In this document: in pieces, positions 58,001 to 64,000 of the stretch | Layout of the letters: every line of letters begins with the position of its first letter | Numbering within the stretch: position 1 is the stretch's first letter | Source: Symsagittifera roscoffensis | Taxonomy: Eukaryota; Xenacoelomorpha; Acoela; Convolutidae | Direction: 5' to 3' | DNA: 64,000 bases | NCBI RefSeq assembly: GCF_963678635.1 | Contig: NC_087063.1 | Span: forward strand, 29,340,599-29,404,598 | The notes under the pieces: model-generated | Database searches by the model: none | Told to the model about the DNA's origin: nothing | The model's input: only the letters and a program-made list of their open reading frames with translations | Made by a program: the position numbers and the translations under genes

Positions 58001-61000
58001 TTTTTTATGTTGCTTTTAGTGTTTGCTTACGTCTACAATTTGTAATTATTTTTACCTTGACCTCGTATTTCCTTCTTTGTTTTTTTTTTGTTTCGCTAAA
58101 AAAATCCTCGGCCCAAATTATTTCGCCCTGTTTTTTACCGGCTGTATGGTCTAATTTTGGTTCATTGTAAGGAAAACCTAATTTCAACACTGCCCTCCGC
58201 AATTTTCAAATTGGTTATATATTTACCAATTGGTTTGCTGAACTTTCTTTTTTTTTTTCGTTTTGAAAATTTTTTTCATTTTTTGCACAGTTTTTCAAAA
58301 ACTTCTATTGATTTTCAAAAAGGGTATCAATTGAAAGACCGCTTACTCACCTGTGCGCCTGCAATTTTCCCTAGAGTCTCTTTTTACTTGACCCCTCTGT
58401 CTACAGCCTTCGAAAAAGTCTGTGGGGGAATATTTGAAACTTTTTGAATTAACTTAAAATTTTTACAATCAAATCTGAGAGGAAAAGGTCAATGGAAAAA
58501 ATTGGTTGCGATAATTCTTCCTGTAGAAGCGGCGATTCCTTAATTTTTTCAAGAGCATTGTTATCTCTTTGGGAAAATTGATTATCTCTGAATTTTCTCC
58601 TCTTGTCACTCATTTTAGTAGAGAAGCAACTAAGGTTTTAGGCAAAGCTCATTTTTGAAATCACACTTTTGTTCCGCATCAGTATAGCGAAATCATTAAA
58701 TATCAAATACATACCTCCAGTTTTAGCTGGGCCCCCAATGTTTTATCGAGAAAAACGCTTTTTTCAGAAATAGCGCTTTCCTTGGAAATTTTTAACAAAT
58801 GAAAAACGTTTTCTGCATTTTTTTGGAAATTTGTGTTCTTCGAGTTTAGCTGGTGTCGTATATAGCTAATTTAGTATTATTATCGAAAACGCTGAAGTGT
58901 TAGGCATTCTTTTAGATCCTCTCATCTCACCACATGTAAAACCGAGACAATATGAAAAAAATACGAAATTGTTTTTTTTTTTCTATTTTGTTTTTATTAT
59001 TATGGTCGGTATTGTTTGTTTTTTATTTAAATTAATTTTTATTTTTCTTTGTTAGTTTTTTTAAGTCCTTTTCGTTTCCAATGCTTTTTTTATTTTCTTG
59101 CTTCAACTCCTTGTCTGAGTGCTATAAATTTGATATTTTTATGTTCTAGGGCATATTTTACAAGTTTTCATTTTTAACTATATAGTTTTTCATCAAAATG
59201 TTTAGTTTCATCGTTGAACCTTGTTCTCAAGTGTCCATTATTTGTAAAAGCTTGAATGATGTCTTTTCGCAAGCTCCGCTTCTGTTAATAAATGTTTATT
59301 TTTCCACTATCATAATCACCGCATGACTAAAACTTCAAGCGTTTTCAGCTTTTTGTTTACGAGAATGATTTTGCTGGTGCTATAATTTTCCGTTCAATCA
59401 AAAATCACTCGTGCATTATTTTGGCACAAGATTACTCATAAACACAGGAGTTGCTATGGTTAGGTTTTGAATTGGCTAATGAAAGGGCTCACGACTTTTT
59501 ATGTGTTTAGATTCGAGAAATACTTGGGAGAGTTGGTGAGTAGAAGGCCTTGCGGTATCTAACAAAATAATCAAAATTCGCTGTTGCTTCTAATCTTAAT
59601 CAAGCAAACAATTTTTGTTTATTTTCTATAACTCCACTGAAAAACCATATTTTTAAATTAAAGCCAAATTTTTTAAAAGACATAAATTGAAACAGTTCTT
59701 TTTGCAAAAAATGACTTTCTTTCTCTCATAATACAAAGGTTGAGCTATGAGAGCTGGTTGTGAGATTACAAGCGGGTCAATTGAAATTGGACATTAAAAC
59801 AACTCAGATAGTTTTTTTTAGCAGATACGCATAAAATAATTGTACAATTGATTAAAAGTCATCAATTCGTGATTCGATTTAGACTTCTTTTAAAAAGAAG
59901 GTACATGAAATTACGTATTATCAATTACTTTAAATTTTTCACCTGCTCAAAATGCTAAACTTAGACCAAAACGCTACTCGGTTTACTAAGATCATAATTT
60001 ACTGAATTTATCTGGTCAGTTTCCTAATTTAGAGCGCCCTGATGTTTGCACGGATGCATGCATAAAACTTGATCTCAGGACAGGTATTTGCATGTACAAT
60101 TGTAGATTTAAAGTTATTGTTCAGCTGCGGGCTCTGGTGGTGGTGTCGCGTACCATCGAGCAGTTCGTAGAGTCGAGTCGAGACGAAGAGGCACTCAGAG
60201 GCAAGGGGGCCGATTTGGAGCTGTTGTTGAGTGCGGCGGGACAATACGACACACACTTGGCCTCCATATTTGACGAGAAGATGCTCAAGACAGAAGGCGA
60301 CTCCCGAGCAGTCATGATGGAGGTCAAGCAGTTCCTCCGCACCGAGCATCTCTACAGGTGCCCAAGTTCATCACAATAGAAGACGATGAAAACTTAATCA
60401 TTTAAGCGAGAACTAACTCTGAACTTAATGCATAATTTTCTAATTTTTGTGTTCTTTTGTTTCAGAGTGACCAAGACAGATCCCTGCATCCATGAACAAG
60501 ACCGGAACTTGTGAGTCACTTCAGTGTTCTTAGATGAAATTTTTAAGTTTTCGATGCACAGTATTGCAAACCACGTCAACTAGGAGTTTGTTGCCAATTT
60601 AATCTGTTACGGACTATATTCTACTGCAGCCTTATTTTACAAGTTATGGGTTGATTTGTCTCTTTTTCGTGGTCTCTTTGGGGTTTTGTTTGAAAAAATG
60701 TTTGTTTGAAGTTTTTCAAATGGTTGATAATTGCAAGCTTTTTACATTTGGAACGTATTGGTGGAAATTTTTCTACCAAATAATTTTAAGTGAAACTTGA
60801 GCATAGTCGAATGAGTTCATGACTTTTGTTTCAGCAATGACGAGGTAAAGCTATTATTACAACTCACTTAACAAGTCTGAGCAATCAAAAATGGGCAAAA
60901 AAGTCTCGTTATGGTCTTGTTTCGTATCGTCATGTGCACTTATTTTATATCTATTGATTTTCTCACTCCAATCTTCTTCGTCAAACTTACCATTCTTGAA

Positions 61001-61722
61001 TTATACTTGAAATCTCTCCTGATTTTCTTGATTTTATTTGTTTTTAACCAGTATATCATTCATGAAACTAGCACTATGATGTGTTAACCGTCGTGATGTT
61101 TCAACATTCTGTTTGGAGTTTTCATGTAGACGAGCGCGAGATATCATCCTCTTTTCGGATATCAAGAAATTCGTAAAAAGATACAAATTTATTCTCGATC
61201 ACAGTCATAAATGATGAGCTATTAATCAAATAACTGTCATTGAAGATATAGGACGGATTTAAGCACCGCACAGACAACGTTCTCTTTTGCTCTTTGACTA
61301 AAACGTAAACAAGAGTTCACTTGTGGAAAACACATAAAAAGCGGAACGGCCTTATTATAACTCTCCTTCAGCCTTGTAACAACGCCGCAGAACAATTTTT
61401 TTTAGCATGAAGAAAGGGGTATAATTTTTTTTTTTTGGGGGGGGGGGGGGAGTTATGATGGGAAAGAGCCGAAAAAGTTGGGACTGCGGTGCTTAAAGTT
61501 CGCCACAAGGTGGTAAGTTATCTAACTTGACATAACATGGTTGGACCATTATTGCAGCTAAGAGTGCCCAATAAACCCTCGACCGGCAGACCCCCCTCTG
61601 TGGCTCCAAAGCCAGACAATAGGGGGTCTAGGATGAGTATACAACCAGAAGAGGAGGATCCTTATTCGATAATCAATGTCCAGAAATGGAAAACCCGGAG
61701 CAGGGTGAATACGGCATTTTGA
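27132..61722 (+). CDS. DOCK-family-like exchange factor, 24 exons, N-terminus outside
   Basis: Twenty-four exons join with matching phases into 1,125 codons plus TGA: 27132-27344, 27846-28037, 34183-34314, 37651-37784, 37924-38069, 38898-39043, 39857-39948, 40933-41136, 44942-45179, 45635-45772, 45992-46078, 49025-49148, 49244-49273, 49809-50005, 52728-52860, 53495-53820, 54157-54273, 54693-54887, 55937-55992, 59511-59535, 60125-60357, 60466-60510, 60835-60844, 61558-61722. The C-terminal half follows DOCK DHR-2 order, from an IRYxxxIYxLxxxHxN(Y/L)TxAAxTLxxF-like helix pair to the lobe C GG..AF(L/F)..xY segment. DOCK proteins activate Rac or Cdc42 at the membrane and control actin. Identity is low and the DHR-1/SH3 parts are absent, so the family call is tentative. 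The gene structure itself is better supported. Confidence 0.6.
28050..30370. repeat. CGTATAA-rich repeat split by a LINE
   Basis: CGTATAA or GTATAAT words cluster at 28,075-28,180 and again at 30,265-30,370, on either side of the jockey-like LINE. The left end TACAGTAAAGACTGATTTTTCCGACCA resembles a pogo/Tc1-type terminus. No matching right terminus was found, so the class is uncertain. Confidence 0.4.
28300..30195 (+). mobile_element. Jockey-like LINE, 5'-truncated and decayed
   Basis: RT pieces in order on the plus strand: SKTSRTLGPDG, HLKHLGPLALDCLTHLFNLS, KTLEMLIQPFSTKHL, YQHGFRPFHSTITALSSL, LTSYADDFHPF (YADD at 29,077-29,088), RPILDYASPAWVHAAC, then RCKLSQLRSGYSRLLNTYLA and a closing frame ending SLQADELNRSNMG at a TAA near 30,172. 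The tail is (GAAA)n to about 30,195. Frameshifts, stops and a small deletion between RT motifs make it inactive. It sits in the intron between exons b and c, same strand as the gene. Confidence 0.85.
31690..31955 (+). repeat. Family B tRNA-like repeat, 3' half
   Basis: TGGCTTAGTTG matches the RNA polymerase III A box and GGTTCGAATC the B box, about 75 bases apart. The copy ends with a degraded form of the GCGAAGCGCAGCTTCGC hairpin (AAAGCGCAGCCTCTCCC). This is tRNA-derived SINE-type architecture without an intact tRNA fold. Confidence 0.55.
32040..32480 (+). repeat. Family D repeat, copy 2
   Basis: It starts TATAGCCGGTTTCTGGGCAAGTAGCACAGAA-like and carries the same AAATCGGGCAACGG and AAAATGGCGTTAAAAAG internal segments as the copy at 25.7 kb. 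Confidence 0.6.
32690..32990 (+). repeat. Family C repeat with tRNA-like box, copy 1
   Basis: AAGCAAGGGTATTGCAATCGG and GACTCATCTCTAGTGGTA are shared with the copy at 57.7 kb. GGCCTGGGTTCGAATCTGAC carries a B box. A matching A box is not clear. Confidence 0.5.
33595..33815 (+). repeat. Two hairpin repeat ends and an inverted family D end
   Basis: GTGCGAAGCGCAGCTTCGC near 33,600 and CACGAAGTGGAATTTCACTTC near 33,780 are alternative versions of the terminal hairpin of family B. Between them, GGAACATTCTGTGCTTCTTG..ACCGGCTA at 33,727-33,766 is the family D start in reverse orientation. Confidence 0.5.
34183..41136 (+). CDS. Exons c-h, helical middle region
   Basis: There are six exons (34183-34314, 37651-37784, 37924-38069, 38898-39043, 39857-39948, 40933-41136). 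All have YnAG acceptors and GTAAG or GTCAGT donors, and the phases agree across each junction. The product is helix-rich, for example LLQVCHELVCSDQLQLERMG and FCEILAALYCLLTKL. No catalytic motif is seen. It would be the ARM-repeat linker between DHR-1 and DHR-2. Confidence 0.65.
34315..35815. other. Intron stretch, nothing recognised
   Basis: AT-rich intron DNA without ORFs or repeats that I can place. Confidence 0.5.
35816..36318. repeat. Large intronic inverted repeat, about 190-bp arms
   Basis: The left arm 35,816-36,006 (from GATCACCCGAGGGACC to CCAACTTAGTTCAAATG) is complementary, with small differences, to the right arm 36,124-36,318 (from CATTTGAACTTAGTTGG to GGTCCCTCGGGTGATC). The loop is about 117 bases. 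Each arm contains the family A start (GTTCCGAATTT..TGCTCTGGGTGG-like), so it is a foldback derivative. Transcription through the intron would give a long hairpin RNA. Confidence 0.88.
36365..36985 (+). repeat. Family B repeat, near full length
   Basis: It starts with a CACTA..TAGTG stem at about 36,372, then shared blocks CAGCTGATGCATTTTTAATTC and CTTTCCAATTTATTACATGC, a tRNA-like part with GATTCGAATCC near 36,846, and ends in the hairpin GCGAAGCACAGCTTCGC near 36,953-36,969. It is about 620 bases long. No ORF is seen. Confidence 0.7.
37138..37195 (+). repeat. Family A 3' end fragment
   Basis: AAAGGTAGTCGGAACATTCAGG...GCCCTAATACAAGCAGT matches the 3' end of family A with a mutated terminal hairpin. 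Confidence 0.6.
39168..39419. mobile_element. hAT-type MITE (CGGATTTAGG family), copy 1
   Basis: It starts CAGTAACGGATTTAGGGGGG and ends CCTAGATCCGCCCG, imperfect inverted repeats. TATATAAA at 39,160-39,167 and TATATAAG at 39,420-39,427 form an 8-bp target duplication with one mismatch. The interior matches the copy at 56.6 kb (TTTGTACTATTTTGAGATAT). No ORF is seen. Confidence 0.75.
41137..42480. other. Intron stretch, no gene
   Basis: AT-rich intron DNA. Short open frames near 41.9-42.4 kb show no recognisable protein. From 42.43 kb a family B-like segment begins (CCAACAAAAGTCGCAAATAAAT). Confidence 0.45.
42658..44549 (+). repeat. Three tandem family A copies with B-derived spacers
   Basis: Copies start at about 42,658, 43,371 and 44,069, each from ATTGTTCCGACTTTCG to GATACGAG(C/A)AGTCTT. 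The spacers share GCATTTTTGCTGCGCAGCTTTGACG and a tRNA-like end of family B. Periods of about 700 bases indicate tandem duplication of an A-plus-B composite rather than three insertions. Confidence 0.8.
44942..46078 (+). CDS. Exons i-k, DHR-2 lobe A-like
   Basis: Exon i (44942-45179) begins with a Ser/Gly/Pro linker, then FIRYHMRIYSLNVTHHNL and TSAAETLMEFVMLLERLDEK, matching the helix pair that opens DHR-2. It uses a GC donor (AAG|GCAAGT), a recognised minor class. Exons j (45635-45772) and k (45992-46078) encode further amphipathic helices (HILNKAATLYEQQK, YEAADYARDQL) and DYEGIAINN, aligned with the dimerisation lobe. Confidence 0.6.
46118..46640 (+). repeat. Family A repeat, complete copy
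   Basis: It runs from GTTCCGACTTTC to AGTCGGAACTTTCAGGACTTCG and AGTCTTG. It includes the GCGCGATATATTTCGCGC palindrome. It lies directly after the exon k donor, within the first 40 bases of the intron. Confidence 0.75.
46641..47290 (+). repeat. Family B repeat, complete copy
   Basis: It begins with a TTACTTT..AAAGTAA stem and carries ACAGTTGATGCATTTTTATTTC, CTTTCCAATTTATTACATTC, a degenerate tRNA-like part (GGATCGAATCC) and the terminal hairpin GCGAAGCGCAGCTTCGC at about 47,261-47,277. It directly abuts the preceding family A copy. Confidence 0.7.
47291..49024. other. Intron stretch, nothing recognised
   Basis: AT-rich intron DNA. Some family B-like words occur, but no complete element or ORF can be supported. 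Confidence 0.4.
49025..53820 (+). CDS. Exons l-p, DHR-2 lobe B-like
   Basis: Exon l (49025-49148), a 30-base microexon (49244-49273), exon n (49809-50005, with a short polyGln), exon o (52728-52860) and exon p (53495-53820) keep phase throughout. RGFQLQFYMVKFP followed by KVFEGKTFIYSGENLSSFEL matches the lobe B entry pattern FxVGFYGxxFPxFLxNKxFIYRGxxY of DOCK proteins. Exon p adds about 108 residues rich in Asp/Glu (VDELKDIEFDDDTAKML) that I cannot align to DHR-2. Confidence 0.6.
50318..50800 (+). repeat. Family D repeat, copy 3
   Basis: It starts GATAGCCGGTTGCTGAGCAAGTAGCACAGAA-like. The 3' part includes ACAAATATTCATCTGATTGAGTC and is more diverged. Confidence 0.5.
50801..52727. other. Intron stretch, no gene
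   Basis: AT-rich intron DNA. GGGCTTGAATTC(C/T)ACCATGAAGCTT-like sequence occurs near 52,380, and its complement near 51,420-51,450, a distant inverted repeat. No protein or named element is recognised. Confidence 0.4.
53040..53430 (+). repeat. tRNA-like SINE split by a MITE
   Basis: GTGGCGCATCCGGTAGTGG before the MITE and GATTGCGGGTTCAAATCGC after it resemble the two halves of a tRNA-derived SINE head: D-arm/A-box side and T-arm/B-box side. With the MITE and one target copy removed the halves lie at tRNA-like distance. Confidence 0.55.
53071..53380. mobile_element. hAT-type MITE with perfect 8-bp target duplication
   Basis: Ends CAGGGTGACCACTT and AAGTGGTCGCCCTG are inverted repeats with one mismatch. 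GTCCCCAG flanks both sides exactly (53,063-53,070 and 53,381-53,388). The 310-bp body is AT-rich, with repeated GTCACTA words at the left end and an interior related to the other MITEs (CCTAAA.TTTTTCTAAA). It has no ORF. The clean duplication suggests a fairly recent insertion. Confidence 0.92.
54157..60357 (+). CDS. Exons q-u, DHR-2 lobe C-like
   Basis: Exon q (54157-54273; its donor GTTGGT is weak), r (54693-54887), s (55937-55992), a 25-base microexon (59511-59535) and u (60125-60357). IISPIQGGLKKQCL|AFLSPQ spanning exons r and s matches the DOCK lobe C segment with the nucleotide-sensor loop (usually a Val before N/xGG). Here Ile stands at the aligned place. The rest is helical (LRALVVVSRTIEQFVESS). 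Confidence 0.6.
55300..55790 (+). repeat. Family D repeat, copy 4
   Basis: It begins with two tandem TAGC(C/T)GGTTGC starts (55,303 and 55,318), then AAATAGCACAGAATGATCAGACC. ATATATCACTCGACC(T/C)ATT and the following GATGATTATTTGTTGTA are shared with copy 1. Confidence 0.55.
56041..56540 (+). repeat. Family A repeat, diverged copy
   Basis: It runs from ATTGTTCCGACTTTCG to CGGAACATTCAGGGCTTAGCCCTG and AGCAGTCTTT. The terminal hairpin loop is changed from TTCG to TTAG while the stem is kept. Confidence 0.7.
56559..56882. mobile_element. hAT-type MITE (CGGATTTAGG family), copy 2
   Basis: The right end GAAAATTCTAGATCCGCCCCTG and the left end CACCAGCAGATTTATTTAGG are degraded inverted repeats. 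CCTACGAT at 56,551-56,558 and CCTGCGAT at 56,883-56,890 are an 8-bp target duplication with one mismatch. The interior matches copy 1 at 39.2 kb. Confidence 0.75.
57695..57980 (+). repeat. Family C repeat, copy 2
   Basis: AAGCAAGGGTTTTGCAATCTGG, GGACTCATCTCTGGCGTTAT and CTGCTTATCTGTTGTCGGCTT are shared with the copy at 32.7 kb. The tRNA-like box is shortened here. Confidence 0.5.
57981..59510. other. Intron stretch, nothing recognised
   Basis: AT-rich intron DNA with poly-T runs. No repeats or exons can be supported. Confidence 0.45.
60466..61722 (+). CDS. Exons v-x, C-terminal tail
   Basis: Exon v (60466-60510), a 10-base microexon (60835-60844, phase-keeping, least certain) and the terminal exon x (61558-61722). 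The tail is proline- and basic-rich (PSTGRPPSVAPKPDNRGS), as in DOCK proteins whose PxxP tails bind SH3 domains, and ends KTRSRVNTAF at TGA 61,720-61,722. Confidence 0.6.
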
Positions 61723-61730
61723 GTATCTTG

Positions 61731-61736
61731 AATAAA
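61731..61736 (+). terminator. AATAAA polyadenylation signal of the DOCK-like gene
   Basis: A canonical AATAAA starts nine bases after the stop codon. It is close but workable. Cleavage would fall in the following 30 bases. Confidence 0.5.
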
Positions 61737-62687
61737 TTGAGGGAATCCTACACTTGGTTGCTTTAATTGAAAAATTTTGGTCTTGAGATCATATGGTACA
61801 GCACATAATGTTTAATGATTTCATAGGCACTCTTTGTCTGAAATTCACAGAATCTGCATTGGGTGATCTAATATTGAAGCGTAGTTCTGACTCTGAGACT
61901 GCATGCGATTCAATTGATTTTGAACTGTAAAAGAGTGAAGTTAAAGAGTGAACCGTTAGACGCAGAGACGAATGTCCGTATGTTTTTACGGTTCTACCAA
62001 ATGTTGGATCACTTTGCGCTTTGAAACTCTGTGGTAACTGAAGCCTCATCTGGAAACTTAGGCTTTTTTGCGGCTTGTTATTTTTTTCCGTCTCGGGCTT
62101 TTTTTTTAAACTCCGGGTATATCAGATAAATTTGCCAATTCAAAGAAGAAAGTTTCATCGAATAGTTTTTTAAAAAAATGACTCCTTATACGGAACATTT
62201 TGATTTGGATCTGGAGAAACTAGATGATTCAGCCAAGATGTAATAAATAAAATAGTCCTTTTAAGGAAGTGTTTATAGTTGTATCTCTGGCGTTTGATAA
62301 TTTATCAGCGGCAAAATTAGATATTACCAAAATTTATTCTCAGTAGCCATTGATTTATCTTTTCTGTTATATCATATTTTTGGAATAGCAAAACACTGAA
62401 GTTTTTCAGCCATCGAAACTTTGAATAATCTAAATTAATTGATAAGCTAACCTGCTTCGTAGAAATGCAGCAGAGATATGCTTTATCGACATTGCTGTTT
62501 GAGGGCTCGTTAATTACCTGAATGGTATCTTTATCACGGCGGAAAGTAAACATGAATTGTAAGTGCTAATATTGAGTTTTTGATTTTCAAAAGCATATAA
62601 AAAGTGCGTACGGTTTGATAAAACCAACACTCCTAGTATACTTCTGTTCAGTTTTTTCAATAAAGTACGCATGTGTTTCTGGCATAA

Positions 62688-63480
62688 TTTTTCCGACTTT
62701 CAAAGACTTTACGCTTGGGGTGGTTTTTTATTCATTCAATTTTCGACTTTTTAACTTTGAATTATTGACGAATATTTATACCATTTGAAAGATATTCTGA
62801 GCTCAAATTCGAAAAGGTTTTTCACTTATGCTAATTTTTTGTAAAGTTATGGGGCTTTGAAAATTGCTAATTTGGCCAAATTGAGATAATGGTAGTCGTT
62901 TAAAAGTTTGGCCCCGTCGTTTTTGATGAGTCCCATTCCAAAGCTTGTTTATAAGTGGGGTTCCTCAGGCCACTAAGATTTGCCACTAAAATTTTCTTTG
63001 AAATGGAATTATCAAAAAAATCAATCGACTGACAAAACTTTGAAACTACCTTTAAAAACGTTTCTCTGACTTTTAAATGGGCTCATTGGTGCTTTTACGG
63101 GCTCATGCTTTTGAACGAGTTTTTGAACGGGATAATTTTCTAAACTAGTACCGAGATAATTAACGCGCTATATATTGCGTTCTTATAACACGCGTAAGCG
63201 GCAGATTAATCGATTCGAAATTGTATTAAGGCAAATCATTTGGTCGTACAATTAGAATACAAGACGCTAAATACATTTTTTTTGGAGTTTACATTAGCTA
63301 GTGGGGAAGTTAAGTCTAGTACATTCTACCAGACAGTATTTCCGTGTTTTTGTTGTTTTTTGGAGCTATTTTTGGAGCTATTGTCTTAGCTTTTTTTTTC
63401 AACACTACTCGAGTCTTTTTACTTATTTCGCCAAAATTTCTTATATTTGCGATTTTGTAATATTCAATATAAAAAGAAAA
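62688..63480 (+). repeat. Family A repeat with internal insertion
   Basis: The start TTTTCCGACTTTCAAAGAC and GCTTGGGGTGGTTTTTTATTC, then the AACGCGCTATATATTGCG palindrome region near 63,159, match family A. About 250 bases between 62,895 and 63,150 are extra. The 3' hairpin end is not recognisable. Confidence 0.55.
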
Positions 63481-63507
63481 AGGGATCGCGCTGATTATTT
63501 TTGTTAA

Positions 63508-64000
63508 TTACACTAGCGTCAGCTTAGTGTAATATTAAAAACTTTTTTTTCTAAACTAAGTAGCAAATATTGGCGCCATTTTGGGGCACCTTCAGAGGGT
63601 TTTGATAGCATGTGCTTTGACATTCGAATGCTAATTAGTTAACCCAGTTGATGCATTTTTAGTTCATCAAAATGACCGAAATTGGCTATTTGTTTCAAAC
63701 AACATAACAATCATAAAAACTCGGTTTTAAAAATTTTCTAACCCACTCGATCTCGCATTGAAACGCTTAATTTGTACATAATGTGGCTTTATGCTGTCCA
63801 CTTTTTCACATGTAAAATTATTGTGGTTGCCTTTAGTTTGTTATATTCCAAACTATTACTGGCAAAATTGTGTCTATTTGTATTTGGTGCCAATTGCTGA
63901 ATAGCATTGGCAATTTGGTAGCAGATGTAGCTGCTTTACTCGTGACTAGTGTTTGTTGTTGGCTGAGCGTGCGTTGATGTGTGGTTATTGTGTGAGGCTC
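63508..64000 (+). repeat. Family B repeat, cut by window end
   Basis: It begins with a perfect TTACACTA..TTAGTGTAA hairpin at 63,508-63,533. Then CAGTTGATGCATTTTTAGTTC and GTGACTAGTGTTTGTTG follow. The tRNA-like part starts just before the end of the window. Confidence 0.65.

Overview
The window looks like invertebrate animal nuclear DNA. It has AT-rich introns with GT..AG borders, a large spliced gene, and many metazoan-type transposons (Ty3/gypsy, jockey-like and other LINEs, hAT elements and short hairpin-ended repeats). The species cannot be fixed from the sequence. No bacterial genes, CRISPR arrays or rRNA genes are visible.

Region 1 (about 1-18,800, minus strand) is most of a giant Ty3/gypsy-class retroelement. 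In transcription order it carries a coiled-coil ORF, Gag with two CCHC knuckles, a retropepsin, a lesion-bearing Pol (RT, RNase H, integrase) and a macro-domain ORF in the same frame as Pol behind one amber codon. A 0.35-kb spacer with a good splice acceptor follows. Then come a 1,595-aa ORF with a complete SGNH/GDSL hydrolase tetrad plus a second degenerate SGNH-like module, a 1,278-aa orphan ORF, and an open frame running off the window. Neither LTR is proven. The coding part alone exceeds 18.5 kb, which is unusually large. The extra enzymes suggest a poorly described lineage and are the main discovery candidate.

Region 2 (18.8-22.5 kb) has no genes. It holds a 41-bp tandem array and many copies of a CCTCCGGA/CCTTCCGGA-type motif in both orientations, and is a candidate 5' LTR or leader of the giant element. 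Region 3 (22.8-25.6 kb) is a LINE 3' fragment (minus strand, C-terminal C2H2 finger) interrupted by a decayed hAT transposon with 14-bp terminal repeats.

Region 4 (27.1-61.7 kb, plus strand) is a host gene. I can join 24 phase-compatible exons into 1,125 codons plus a stop. The C-terminal half matches the layout of a DOCK-family DHR-2 domain (Rac/Cdc42 guanine-nucleotide exchange), strongly diverged. Its N-terminal exons are not seen between the giant element and 27.1 kb, so they may lie left of the window, which would put the element antisense inside the gene. Introns are filled with a jockey-like LINE, three hAT MITEs with 8-bp target duplications, a 190-bp-arm inverted repeat, and several families of short repeats. 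Two of those families end in conserved, apparently covarying hairpins and one carries tRNA-like boxes. Beyond 61.7 kb only repeats are seen.
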